From contig JAWAHN010000001.1 of NCBI GenBank assembly GCA_038889235.1, positions 1,027,636 through 1,090,802 on the forward strand: a DNA stretch of 63,167 bases, given 5' to 3'. Below, in pieces: positions 22,567-30,866 of the stretch. Source of the stretch: Candidatus Jordarchaeales archaeon. Lineage in GTDB: Archaea; Asgardarchaeota; Jordiarchaeia; Jordiarchaeales; Freyrarchaeaceae. How positions within the stretch are numbered: position 1 is the first letter of the stretch; each line of letters begins with the position of its first letter. The position numbers and the translations under genes are program-made. Under the pieces are notes generated by a model. The model was not told where the DNA came from. It worked only from the letters and a program-made list of their open reading frames with translations, and did not search any database.

Positions 22567-23865
22567 GTGGTGGATTCCCAAAATCTGGGAAGCGAGGGAA
22601 CTTTGAATTTGCCAACCAAAATTGCGTCTTTCTCCGCGTCACCTGGAGAGGTTAGCCTTTGCGTCCTACTATACTCTGGAGGATTGGACACGAGTTGCAT
22701 GTTAAAATGGATCCAAGAATACTATGATGCAGACGTGATCTCTTTAACCCTTAACCTTGGTCAGTCCAAGGATTTTAGAGCGATAGAGGAGAAAGCCCGC
22801 CGGCTTGGAGTCAAAAAGCATTATACGATAGATGCCCGCAAGGAATTTGTAGAAAACTATGTTTTTCCAGCAATAAAAGCCAATGCACTATACCAAGATG
22901 CTTATCCAATAAGTTCATCTCTCTCACGCCCTCTCATCGCGAAGTGGGGGGTAGAAATAGCTCGAAAAGAAGGAGCTGACGCTATAGCTCATGGCTGTAC
23001 AGGTAAGGGAAACGATCAAGTCCGCTTTGACGTCACAATTTCAACCTTAGCACCGGACCTAAAGATAATCGCTCCAGTGGTCGAGTGGAACTTGAGTCGA
23101 GATCAAGCAATTGAGTACGCTAAGAAGCACGGGATACCGATCCCTGTCAATGTGGACTCCCCCTACAGCATAGACGAAAACCTTTGGGGGAGAAGTATAG
23201 AGTGCGGTCCGCTCGAGGACCCATCTCTCGAGCCCCCAGAGGAAGTCTACGAGTGGACAGTACCCCCTGAAAAAGCACCTTCCTCTCCAGAATACTTGGA
23301 AATAGAGTTTAGTGAAGGCGTCCCTGTGGCTCTTAACGGTGAAGAGATGGATGGTGTCTCGCTAATATCAAAGCTAAACGAAATTGGAGGTGCACACGGG
23401 GTTGGGCGGATAGACCACATGGAGGACAGGATTGTAGGCCTGAAATCCCGTGAGGTTTATGAAGCCCCCGCAGCCACGATACTAATTAAAGCCCATAAGG
23501 ATCTGGAGAAGATGGTATGCACTAGACATGAAAACCTTTTCAAGAAGATCATTGATGATCAATGGACTTTCCTTGCCTATGCGGGGTTATGGATGGACCC
23601 GCTAAGAGAGGATTTAGAGGCCTTTATAAACAAGGTTAACGAAAAAGTCAATGGTACGGTGAGGGTTAAGCTTTTCAAGGGAAACGCTCAGGTAGTAGGA
23701 AGGTCGTCACCATACGCCCTTTACGACAAGACTCTAGCAACGTACGGCAAGGAGTCAACATTCAATCAATACGCCTCGCTGGGGTTCATAGAACTATGGG
23801 GCTTGCAATCTAAAATGGCGTACGCTGTGAAAAAGTTGCTTGAAGAGAGGAAAGAGAGGGCATGA
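22567..23865 (+). CDS. argG: Argininosuccinate synthase
   Basis: 432 residues. It joins citrulline and aspartate using ATP. The ATP pyrophosphatase P-loop is YSGGLDTS, followed by family signatures HGCTGKGNDQVRF, DENLWGRSIECG and the C-terminal NQYASLGFIELWGL. Homologues begin a few residues before the P-loop, so the first 25 or so residues here may be untranslated: the outer start is GTG at 22567, and TTG at 22603 or 22609 follow GAGGG. It overlaps argH by 4 bases (ATGA), giving an argGH operon. Confidence 0.95.
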   Translation: MVDSQNLGSEGTLNLPTKIASFSASPGEVSLCVLLYSGGLDTSCMLKWIQEYYDADVISLTLNLGQSKDFRAIEEKARRLGVKKHYTIDARKEFVENYVFPAIKANALYQDAYPISSSLSRPLIAKWGVEIARKEGADAIAHGCTGKGNDQVRFDVTISTLAPDLKIIAPVVEWNLSRDQAIEYAKKHGIPIPVNVDSPYSIDENLWGRSIECGPLEDPSLEPPEEVYEWTVPPEKAPSSPEYLEIEFSEGVPVALNGEEMDGVSLISKLNEIGGAHGVGRIDHMEDRIVGLKSREVYEAPAATILIKAHKDLEKMVCTRHENLFKKIIDDQWTFLAYAGLWMDPLREDLEAFINKVNEKVNGTVRVKLFKGNAQVVGRSSPYALYDKTLATYGKESTFNQYASLGFIELWGLQSKMAYAVKKLLEERKERA

Positions 23866-25346
23866 GCGACAAGCTGTGGGGTGGAATATATAGGGAGAAA
23901 TCTCTGAAAGATGTCGAGCATTACACTTCCCATGAAAACATACTGCTAGATGAGCGTCTCGTTGAATACGATATTCTGGGCACGATAGCGCACGACTACA
24001 TGCTGTGGAAAATAGGTGCTTTGAGCGAAAAGGCTCTCAAAAAAATTATCTCAGCCCTCCTCAGGATTAGAGAAGAGTTTAGGAAGGGTCTCTTCCGCCT
24101 TAAGATGGAGTATGAAGACGTACACATGAACATTGAAAAGCGGGTTGCAGAGCTAGCTGGAGAAGACGTTGGAGGAATGATGCACCTTGCTAGGTCTAGA
24201 AATGACCAAGTGTTGGTCGACATACGAATGTATCTTCGCGATGAAATAAACGAGCTAACTGGTCTAACTCTCAACTTAGTAAAAGCCTTTCTATTGTTAG
24301 CAAAAAAACATGTCAAAACAGTTATGCCTGCATTCACGCACACTCGTCCTGCCCAACCCACATCTTTCGCTCATTGGTGTCTTGCAGTTTCAGACTCTCT
24401 TTTGAGGTGTGTTAATCGCCTTAGCGAACACTATAGGCGCGTGAACACTTGTCCGTTAGGGGCAGGAGCCGTTAGTGGTGTCGGGTGGCCCGTTGACAGG
24501 AATCTAACCGCATCGCTCTTAGGCTTCGATGAGGTACATGAAAATACATTTGATGCTATTTCTTCGCGCGGTGAAATAGAGGCCGAAACCATCTTTATAC
24601 TAACGCTACTCATGATGACCCTAAGTAGGGTTAGCGAAGACCTAATCTGGTGGTCGACGACAGAGTTTTCCATGATAGAAATAGATGAACGGTATACCAC
24701 GGGAAGCAGCATAATGCCACAAAAGAAAAATCCCGATGTCCTGGAACTTGTAAGAGGGAGAAGCAGCCGTGTTCTAGGCAACCTTGTAGGTTTACTTTCC
24801 CTCTTAAAGGCGCTTCCATCGGGTTATAACAGGGATCAACAGGAGACGAAGTTCCTCCTCTTTAACTCAATAGACATAGTTAAAGAGACACTAGCTATAA
24901 TGGCTCAAGTTATTGAGACGTTAAAAGTCAACGAAGAAAGAATGGCTGAAATAGCTAAGCGGGGCATGGTTACTGCAACCGATCTCGTAGATCTTCTGGT
25001 TAGAAAAGGACTATCCTTCCGTGTTGCACACAGAGTGGTCGGTGAGTACATTAAATTCGCCTCGCGCGTCGGCCACGACCCCGTGTTGCTCTCTAAGATA
25101 GCCTCAGAAACATCGGGATTACACGTCCAAGTATCCGAAGAAGACATACTCCGCGCCTTAGACCCGGTTGCAGCGCTAGAACGTCGCTGCCACTTAGGAT
25201 CCCCTGCTCCAAGCGAGATACTAAGAATGTTGAACGAAAGAGAAAAAATCGTAGAAATTGAGGAAGAGTCACTAAGCCGTAGAAAAGAAAGGGTGAAACA
25301 AGCAATTAGCAGATTAGAAGAAATTGCCTTATCGCTTGCTTCCTAA
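23862..25346 (+). CDS. argH: Argininosuccinate lyase
   Basis: 494 residues of the fumarase/aspartase superfamily. It cleaves argininosuccinate to arginine and fumarate. Family signature GSSIMPQKKNPD is intact, as are HLARSRNDQV and FTHTRPAQPTSFAHW. The start ATG is within the argG stop region, so the two are translationally coupled. Length is normal, with a slightly longer C-terminal helical tail (RKERVKQAISRLEEIALSLAS). Confidence 0.96.
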   Translation: MSDKLWGGIYREKSLKDVEHYTSHENILLDERLVEYDILGTIAHDYMLWKIGALSEKALKKIISALLRIREEFRKGLFRLKMEYEDVHMNIEKRVAELAGEDVGGMMHLARSRNDQVLVDIRMYLRDEINELTGLTLNLVKAFLLLAKKHVKTVMPAFTHTRPAQPTSFAHWCLAVSDSLLRCVNRLSEHYRRVNTCPLGAGAVSGVGWPVDRNLTASLLGFDEVHENTFDAISSRGEIEAETIFILTLLMMTLSRVSEDLIWWSTTEFSMIEIDERYTTGSSIMPQKKNPDVLELVRGRSSRVLGNLVGLLSLLKALPSGYNRDQQETKFLLFNSIDIVKETLAIMAQVIETLKVNEERMAEIAKRGMVTATDLVDLLVRKGLSFRVAHRVVGEYIKFASRVGHDPVLLSKIASETSGLHVQVSEEDILRALDPVAALERRCHLGSPAPSEILRMLNEREKIVEIEEESLSRRKERVKQAISRLEEIALSLAS

Positions 25347-25392
25347 GAACTTTCAACAAGCTTCCTCCTTTGGTTAAAATTAGGTTGAAAAC

Positions 25393-26178
25393 TTAGACTT
25401 TGTAGCCCTTCACGAATTTCATGAAGACTCCCATGTACATGCACTCCTCGATTGGTATAGTCATTTCTAAATCATCCACCAGTCTCTCGGTAAACACCAC
25501 CGGCGCATTTCTGACTAAAACTACGGGGGTTTTCTCATTCCTCTCTCCCATTATAATCTCTGCTGCCGCGGCTATACAGTCCGCGATCGCCCTCCTCGTA
25601 ATCTTCAGCCTTTCTCCATAGATGTCACTTTTTCCTCTTTCGTCGATCACGGGTTCGAAACCGGCGACTCCTAACGCTATACCTGTGTTACCAAGTCTCA
25701 AAGGTTGCACTCTGCTATCTACGATGAGCACGGCAACCTTTTTACCTGTCTTTTCTATCACTTTTTTCCTAATTTTTCTCGCACTTTCCGTTGGGTCCTT
25801 TGGTGGAAGTATGACGTATCCAGGAGGGGCATTAGACCTGTCAACGCCAGCATTAGCCTGCAAAACCCCTTTTCTGAGAGTTAATAGTGCTCCATAAACA
25901 CAACCATACACTTCGTCTGCCTCTTTAAGAACGACTTCTACGAATTCCGGGGGAAGCCCGCACTGCTCGGAAAGTTTTACCGCTTTCTCGGATGGTTTAA
26001 CTTCCTTTAGGGAAACTATACGCCCCTCACTAACAGAAACCACCTTAGACGTTATGACTAATATATCGTGGTCCCTAAGTTTGATCCTCGCTCTCCTAAT
26101 TCCGTCTAAAATCACTTCGACTAAATCGTCCCCTACTTCCACCACTTTTGTCTTAATTCCTTTCAAAATCATCGTCAT
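25393..26178 (-). CDS. cofE: Coenzyme F420-0:L-glutamate ligase
   Basis: About 261 residues. It adds glutamates to F420-0 with GTP. Family features include DILVITSKVVSVSEGRIV, a GCVYGALLTLRKGVLQANAGVD core with the ANAGVD motif, VAVLIVDSRVQPLRLGNTGIALGVAGF and AAAAEIIMGE near the C-terminus. The ATG at 26178 overlaps the PIN gene stop (TGATG), marking the last gene of an eL33-GPN-PIN-cofE run. It shows that the organism makes F420, in line with the DHPS-like and beta-RFAP synthase genes near the far end of the window. Confidence 0.9.
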   Translation of the reverse strand: MTMILKGIKTKVVEVGDDLVEVILDGIRRARIKLRDHDILVITSKVVSVSEGRIVSLKEVKPSEKAVKLSEQCGLPPEFVEVVLKEADEVYGCVYGALLTLRKGVLQANAGVDRSNAPPGYVILPPKDPTESARKIRKKVIEKTGKKVAVLIVDSRVQPLRLGNTGIALGVAGFEPVIDERGKSDIYGERLKITRRAIADCIAAAAEIIMGERNEKTPVVLVRNAPVVFTERLVDDLEMTIPIEECMYMGVFMKFVKGYKV

Positions 26179-26576
26179 CAACTCGGCGTTATCGCTTTCA
26201 ACCCGTATTTCTCGACAACTTCAACGATATCTCTCCTTTTAGTAACTATCTTATCGCAGTTTTTGAGAAGGGCGGTGGCTATAACCGCTCCCCCCTCCAT
26301 GTCGCTTTTTGCAAGGTGCATGAACCGGCCTGCGTCTAACGCTATCTTAACATCAAGGAGAACCACGCTTACACTTAACACTTGTTTTAGTGCAGCAACT
26401 AGGAGGTCCACCTGCCACCCCCTACCGTCTCTCCATAAACTCATAGAAGCCGCTGCTAGTGATACCGTTGAAATGTAGACTCGCTCCCCCTTTTTCACGT
26501 TCTCCCAGAATTCCTCCGCCCACTTCTCCCCGTCCAAAAGCGCTATGAGAAACGATGAATCCGCAACCGCTGCCAT
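26178..26576 (-). CDS. PIN-domain protein
   Basis: About 132 residues from the ATG at 26576, which follows GGGGGGA. A longer frame to 26633 lies over the GPN gene. The start VADSSFLIALLDGEKWAEEF carries the first PIN aspartate, and later acidic positions (DVKIALDAGRFMHLAKSDMEGGAVIATALLKNCDKIVTKRRD) fit the PIN metal site. It might be a ribonuclease such as a VapC-like toxin or an RNA-processing factor, but no antitoxin gene adjoins it. Its place in a housekeeping run suggests an RNA-processing role. Confidence 0.65.
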   Translation of the reverse strand: MAAVADSSFLIALLDGEKWAEEFWENVKKGERVYISTVSLAAASMSLWRDGRGWQVDLLVAALKQVLSVSVVLLDVKIALDAGRFMHLAKSDMEGGAVIATALLKNCDKIVTKRRDIVEVVEKYGLKAITPS

Positions 26577-26586
26577 ACGTTCCCCC

Positions 26587-27336
26587 CTAGAGATTGTCTC
26601 CGCAAACGCAGAAAACCTCGTGCAATAATTCAAATAGCTCTTCGTGCCCTTCCATAGTCACAGAAGATGTGGATATGATACGCTTTGCTGGCCTAATTTT
26701 GCTCAAAACTTCCAACGCGATTGACGCCACGTCTGCAATGACCCCTGTTTCCTTCATGAGTTCTAGTTTCAGAAGCTTATCGTCGCTTATAAGCTTCCTA
26801 ATACGTCCGTCTGTATCCATATCTGACTTATGCAAAACCGTTATGGTCTCGACACCCAGGCTTAGCTGAACCGCCAACCCCACGAATATTGCAACAATAA
26901 ACTTACTTAGCGTTGAAGCCAAGTCACATCCTATAAGGAAAACTCCGCAAACGCGTGCAAACTCTCGCAAACGGCGCATGAACTCGCCGCCAGCCTCCCT
27001 GAAAGCAAATATTTCAAGCTGTCCCGGCGTATCTACTAATACGAACTCGCATCCCCTTCCTCTTATCTCAGAAACTATGTGATCGTAATGTGCAAGGATT
27101 CTTTCGCTGGCTCTAAGCATAGCTAAGTTTGGCCCAATGCCTTCCTCCCGCATTATGTCGGAGATTGTAAAAATGCTACGTACATCGAAATCTGGTTCAT
27201 ATGGTAACTCTTCTACTCCAGGATCTAAATTAACGAGCATAACGCTATACCCTTTCTCATTTAAGAAGCGACCAAAGGTTTTAGTTAAGCTTGTTTTCCC
27301 TGAGCCAGCGAACCCAAAGAATGGGACGATAAACAA
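26587..27336 (-). CDS. GPN-loop GTPase
   Basis: 249 residues. P-loop GFAGSGKTSLT at the N-terminus, NLDPGVEELPYEPDFDVRS, the name-giving GPN in EEGIGPNLAML, DTPGQLEIF and TVLHKSDMD (G4). Eukaryotic GPN1-3 assist RNA polymerase II assembly; archaeal members form homodimers of unknown client. It lies 25 bases after the eL33 gene and 10 bases before the PIN gene on the same strand. Confidence 0.92.
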   Translation of the reverse strand: MFIVPFFGFAGSGKTSLTKTFGRFLNEKGYSVMLVNLDPGVEELPYEPDFDVRSIFTISDIMREEGIGPNLAMLRASERILAHYDHIVSEIRGRGCEFVLVDTPGQLEIFAFREAGGEFMRRLREFARVCGVFLIGCDLASTLSKFIVAIFVGLAVQLSLGVETITVLHKSDMDTDGRIRKLISDDKLLKLELMKETGVIADVASIALEVLSKIRPAKRIISTSSVTMEGHEELFELLHEVFCVCGDNL

Positions 27337-27360
27337 AACCAGCCGCTTCCTCCCTAAAAT

Positions 27361-27648
27361 TTAGGAAATTATGAGGGGCTCAGCAAGTTTAACTGTTGTT
27401 CCTAAAGCCTCTCCAGGGAGCCCCTTCCTAAATTTTGCCCTAACAGCGCCGCCGCTTCCATGACATGAAACTATCTTCCCCCTCAATTCTTTTCCTTTGT
27501 GGTTAACCCAAATAACAGTTCGTCCAATTAGTTTAGCAGCTTTTTCATCAGAATCTATCCCATCAAACCGTATTACTATGTCTTTGGGGTGTTGCAAATG
27601 CTTGCTCAACACGTAGTTAATGATCCTCCCTTCCGTGACAACTTTCAT
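27361..27648 (-). CDS. rpl35ae: Large ribosomal subunit protein eL33 (L35Ae)
   Basis: 95 residues. Family pattern is clear: EGRIINYVLSKHLQHPKDIVIRF, AAKLIGRTVIWVNHKGKELRGKIVSCHGSGGAVRAKFRKGLPGEALGT. It is a small beta-barrel protein on the 50S surface. GAGGGTCGT lies just before the ATG. First gene of the run that goes on to the GPN GTPase. Confidence 0.92.
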   Translation of the reverse strand: MKVVTEGRIINYVLSKHLQHPKDIVIRFDGIDSDEKAAKLIGRTVIWVNHKGKELRGKIVSCHGSGGAVRAKFRKGLPGEALGTTVKLAEPLIIS

Positions 27649-27853
27649 TACGACCCTCCTAAACTCTTTTCCACTGTCAACGAGAGGATAAAGTTGTGTA
27701 CGTCATAAATTTTTCGTGCATTTGGCGTACAAAAATGAGCCTAACAGTACTTTACAATTTTAACTATTCGGGAAAATTTATTTAATTGTTCTGAGACGTA
27801 GAGACATGAGCTTTTGTCAAAAAGTGTAAATAACAGTTGCGGCGGGAGGAAAA

Positions 27854-28501
27854 ATGCTTAACATTGACAGTAACAGAGAAAGAGTTGTTTTCGACATAAT
27901 GCAAGAGCACATCAGGGTCATCGTCTTTGCTGTTAAGGAGTTTGAACTATCTTTTGAGGACTGGATGCAGGGTAACATGAAGGCGGTTGAGGAAAGACTG
28001 AGCAAAATCTCAAATTATGCTAAAGAAGCGGATAAAATTAAGCGCAATATAATAGACGAGCTCTCTCTAGCAGCATCTCTTCTCCAGAGAGAAGACTTCA
28101 TGCGCTTTGCTTTAATCGTTGATAAAATAGCTGACTTCACTGAGGGAATGTGTTTCCGCTTGTCTGGTATACGCAACTGGAAGCCGAGAGGAGTTATAGC
28201 TGAAGACATGCGAAACATGGTTTCTACATTCGCTCATGCTGTTGAAAAGCTGAGAGAAGCTGTGAACGTGTTGTCTGAGGACGCTGAACGCGCATTGAAC
28301 GCTATACTTGAAGTGGACGCCGCGGAAAGACTTGCCGATCAAATACACAGAACCATCGAACAATCCTTGTTCGAGTTGAATGTAGACCACAGAACGCTAA
28401 TTCGCCTCCTAAATTTGATTTCACACATGGAAGACGCGGTGGATGTGACTCAAGAAGCAGCTGAAGCGCTAAGGATAATTGCTATGTTCAAGCTAGGATA
28501 A
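27854..28501 (+). CDS. DUF47/PhoU-like protein
   Basis: 215 residues, all helical, with the PhoU-type three-helix-bundle repeats and acidic/His metal-site patterns (EADKIKRNIIDELSLAASLLQREDFMRFALIVDKIADFTEG, AERLADQIHRTIEQSLFE, LLNLISHMEDAVDVTQEAAEALRIIAMFK). DUF47 proteins often pair with PitA-type phosphate carriers, but none is adjacent. A TATA-like AATTTATTTAATT near 27775 and GGGAGGA before the ATG support a separate transcript. Confidence 0.85.
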   Translation: MLNIDSNRERVVFDIMQEHIRVIVFAVKEFELSFEDWMQGNMKAVEERLSKISNYAKEADKIKRNIIDELSLAASLLQREDFMRFALIVDKIADFTEGMCFRLSGIRNWKPRGVIAEDMRNMVSTFAHAVEKLREAVNVLSEDAERALNAILEVDAAERLADQIHRTIEQSLFELNVDHRTLIRLLNLISHMEDAVDVTQEAAEALRIIAMFKLG

Positions 28502-28528
28502 AACTTCCTGAAAAGGGGGGTCGAAAGG

Positions 28529-29119
28529 ATGTCTGCTGAATCAACCCCTCAATCGACAGTCCTTCGCTCAAAGAAAGTCGCTGAGCTCATAGAAGGTAAT
28601 AGAATCATAGTTTGGGATCCAGAGGAAGGATCTAAACTGTACGGCGAAGGGTTCTACGGACAACCTCTAGGTATACGGAAGCCCAAGACCCCCCAATTCA
28701 ACAAACCATTAGAACTCTCACTTCTTGAAGCACTCTATTTGCTAGAAAAGGGGCGCATCGAAATATACGACATGAACGACGGCCATCTCATCACGAGGAA
28801 AGAATTAGAAGAAAAAGCAGAGAAAACATACATAGACTTCAAGACAAAGTACATTGTCTACAAGGACCTAAGGGAAAAAGGATACGTGGTTAGACCGGGG
28901 CTAAAGTTCGGTGCGGACTTCTCGGTTTACGAGCATGGTCCAGGAATAGACCATGCCCCCTTGATCGTTAGCGTAGTTCCGCTAGGAACCCAGTTAAGCC
29001 CAATAGACATAGTTAGAGCCGGCCGTCTTGCAACGTCAGTAAGGAAAAAGTTCGTGATAGCCACTGTTGAACAGACAGGGGAACCAAAGTACTACATTTT
29101 CTCGTGGTTTAAACCGTAA
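28529..29119 (+). CDS. endA: tRNA-intron endonuclease, catalytic subunit
   Basis: 196 residues. It cuts bulge-helix-bulge motifs in pre-tRNAs. The catalytic triad is visible as Y134 and H142 in FSVYEHGPGIDHAPLIV and K173 in LATSVRKKF. The N-terminal domain carries LSLLEALYLLEKGRIEIYD, typical of the fold. Start ATG after GGGGGGTC. The length is that of single-domain subunits, which form homotetramers or pair with a structural subunit. Because most tRNA introns in this window are non-canonical, a broad-specificity heterotetramer is expected, but no second subunit gene is visible here. Confidence 0.93.
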   Translation: MSAESTPQSTVLRSKKVAELIEGNRIIVWDPEEGSKLYGEGFYGQPLGIRKPKTPQFNKPLELSLLEALYLLEKGRIEIYDMNDGHLITRKELEEKAEKTYIDFKTKYIVYKDLREKGYVVRPGLKFGADFSVYEHGPGIDHAPLIVSVVPLGTQLSPIDIVRAGRLATSVRKKFVIATVEQTGEPKYYIFSWFKP

Positions 29120-29150
29120 AGCACCTTCTCTTAAATCCCGTCTATCTGTT

Positions 29151-29456
29151 CTATGTTGGAACGAAAAGTATTGCGAGAACAAGCAAGACTAATCCTAAGA
29201 GTAGTAATACAATCCACGTCCTAAAGTGTTTCTTCCACTCTGTTGCCTCTTTCTCAATTTGCTTCTTTGTCCCCCACGCTGTTATAGCGATGAAGAGAAC
29301 CATTAAGATTATTGATGCAGCTTCGTTATCCAAACTTACTGTTTTAAGTGTGACGACAAGTAAAACTGTAAGTGCCACACTCACTAGTCCCCCCCACCAG
29401 ACCCATTCCAGTAACACTTCAGCAACGCTTTTAAGGTTCTTTGCCTCGCTCTCCAT
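29151..29456 (-). CDS. Small membrane protein, unrecognised
   Basis: 101 residues with hydrophobic segments at about 19-40 (VWWGGLVSVALTVLLVVTL), 46-62 (ASIILMVLFIAITAWG) and 80-100 (FRTWIVLLLLGLVLLVLAILFV), joined by a charged loop. GGGAGGATCT is an excellent Shine-Dalgarno. Convergent with endA. No family recognised. Confidence 0.6.
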   Translation of the reverse strand: MESEAKNLKSVAEVLLEWVWWGGLVSVALTVLLVVTLKTVSLDNEAASIILMVLFIAITAWGTKKQIEKEATEWKKHFRTWIVLLLLGLVLLVLAILFVPT

Positions 29457-29595
29457 AGATCCTCCCTTCCCTGTTTTTCAAATCATTTAAAAGTGTTAAG
29501 TTTCAACACAACGTTTCAGCTCGTTACTACGCCAAAATTCATTATAAAAAGTTTTTCCGGTATCAAAATCGTAGGCTAAAAGAGGTGTTCTCTAC

Positions 29596-30474
29596 GTGGC
29601 TCTACCTGAAGGAGAAATAGATGCATACAAAAAAGCAGGCATTATTGTTGAACGCGCTATTCACAAGGGTGAAAAACTTGTTAAGCCAGGTACTCTGCTT
29701 TTAGACATTTGCGAAACTGTGGAATCCTACATACTTGACGAGGGAGCCAATCTAGCATTTCCATGCAACATTTCCGTCAACGAAGTTGCTGCGCACTACA
29801 CACCCCCATCCGGAGATGACACCGTCGTGCCGCATCGCGCCATAGTTAAGATAGATGCTGGGGCACACATAGACGGGTGTATAGTCGACAAAGCTGTTTC
29901 AGTCGCAACGACACAAGACTTGAAAGAACTGGTTCATGCAGCTGAAGAAGCGCTCAGAAATGCTTTGAAAATTATTAAACCAGGGATGTATGTTTCCCTC
30001 ATAGGTAAAGTCATAGAGTCAACCATAAGGCTACATGGTTTCAAACCTATAATTAACCTTTCAGGCCACCAGATCAAAAAATATCAACTCCACGCAGGAA
30101 GAACCATACCAAACTTTGACACTCGAAACCTCGTGGACAAAGTACTACCAGGTGAAGTTTATGCCATCGAGCCCTTTGCTACAAATGGCGCCGGGCTAGT
30201 CACAGCCACCAGAAAAGCTTACATATACAGGGTTTTAAAAGCACCCCTCCTCCCGCAGCAGCTTGCTGACCAACTGAAAAACTACGGCTCACTACCCTTC
30301 GCTGCGAGATGGATAAAAAACTTTGAGAGAGCACGTCTCGAAAAACTTCTAGATGGCTTAGTAAAGAGAGGAATCTTGGCGGCCTATCCCGTTCTTGTTG
30401 AAAAAGCTAAAGGCATGGTGGCGCAGTTTGAAACAACAGTCATCGTCACCGACGATCTTTGCCTCGCTCTTTAG
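29596..30474 (+). CDS. map: Methionine aminopeptidase, type II
   Basis: 292 residues. It removes N-terminal Met with two metal ions. Ligands are seen in IDAGAHIDGCIVDKAVS (two Asp), GHQIKKYQLHAG (His), YAIEPFATNG (Glu) and AQFETTVIV (Glu). The insertion after the Glu region marks the archaeal/eukaryotic type II form. Start GTG with GAGGTG 8 bases upstream. The 3' end overlaps the convergent membrane zinc-ribbon gene by 29 bases. Confidence 0.95.
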   Translation: MALPEGEIDAYKKAGIIVERAIHKGEKLVKPGTLLLDICETVESYILDEGANLAFPCNISVNEVAAHYTPPSGDDTVVPHRAIVKIDAGAHIDGCIVDKAVSVATTQDLKELVHAAEEALRNALKIIKPGMYVSLIGKVIESTIRLHGFKPIINLSGHQIKKYQLHAGRTIPNFDTRNLVDKVLPGEVYAIEPFATNGAGLVTATRKAYIYRVLKAPLLPQQLADQLKNYGSLPFAARWIKNFERARLEKLLDGLVKRGILAAYPVLVEKAKGMVAQFETTVIVTDDLCLAL

Positions 30475-30862
30475 CCTTTCTTAGAGGGGTTTCGAAAATG
30501 CTTTCTATAAAGTAGTTTCCAGCATTGCACTTGTTGCACTCTCCCTCTTTTTTAAACACGTAGTCCCCTATTTCAAACTCTCTAACGATGTACGCCCCGC
30601 AATTATTGCAGCGTAGCACACTGATCGTTTTAGTCCCAAACTGTAGCTTTCTCTCTCTAGGCAGAGCTAAAAACACGTAGATGAGCAATATAAAAACCAG
30701 AACGCCGTATGAAAAGTAAACCCCTCGCTGAAAGTCAAGCCACTGAGTCAAACCGTAATAGATCAAGTAGCCTCCAATTAACGCAACAACAATCCCGACA
30801 AGGATTAGCGCCAACCGCGTAAGTCTCTCCCCTTTCCTAACACTTTTCTGCAAAGCCCTCAC
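30446..30862 (-). CDS. Two-helix membrane protein with zinc ribbon
   Basis: 138 residues: a basic N-terminus, two membrane helices (LALILVGIVVALIGGYLIYYG and GVYFSYGVLVFILLIYVFLAL) and a cytoplasmic zinc ribbon with CNNCGA and CNKCNA, ending in a Lys/Arg-rich tail. No family recognised. It follows the first DUF1512 gene by 4 bases on the same strand, so the two are likely co-expressed and may act together at the membrane. Confidence 0.6.
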   Translation of the reverse strand: MRALQKSVRKGERLTRLALILVGIVVALIGGYLIYYGLTQWLDFQRGVYFSYGVLVFILLIYVFLALPRERKLQFGTKTISVLRCNNCGAYIVREFEIGDYVFKKEGECNKCNAGNYFIESIFETPLRKAKERGKDRR

Positions 30863-30866
30863 TCTC

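Noticed and set aside
26178-26576. Toxin-antitoxin system for the PIN protein
   Set aside because: No small antitoxin-like gene adjoins it; it lies inside a housekeeping run with stop-start overlap to cofE.
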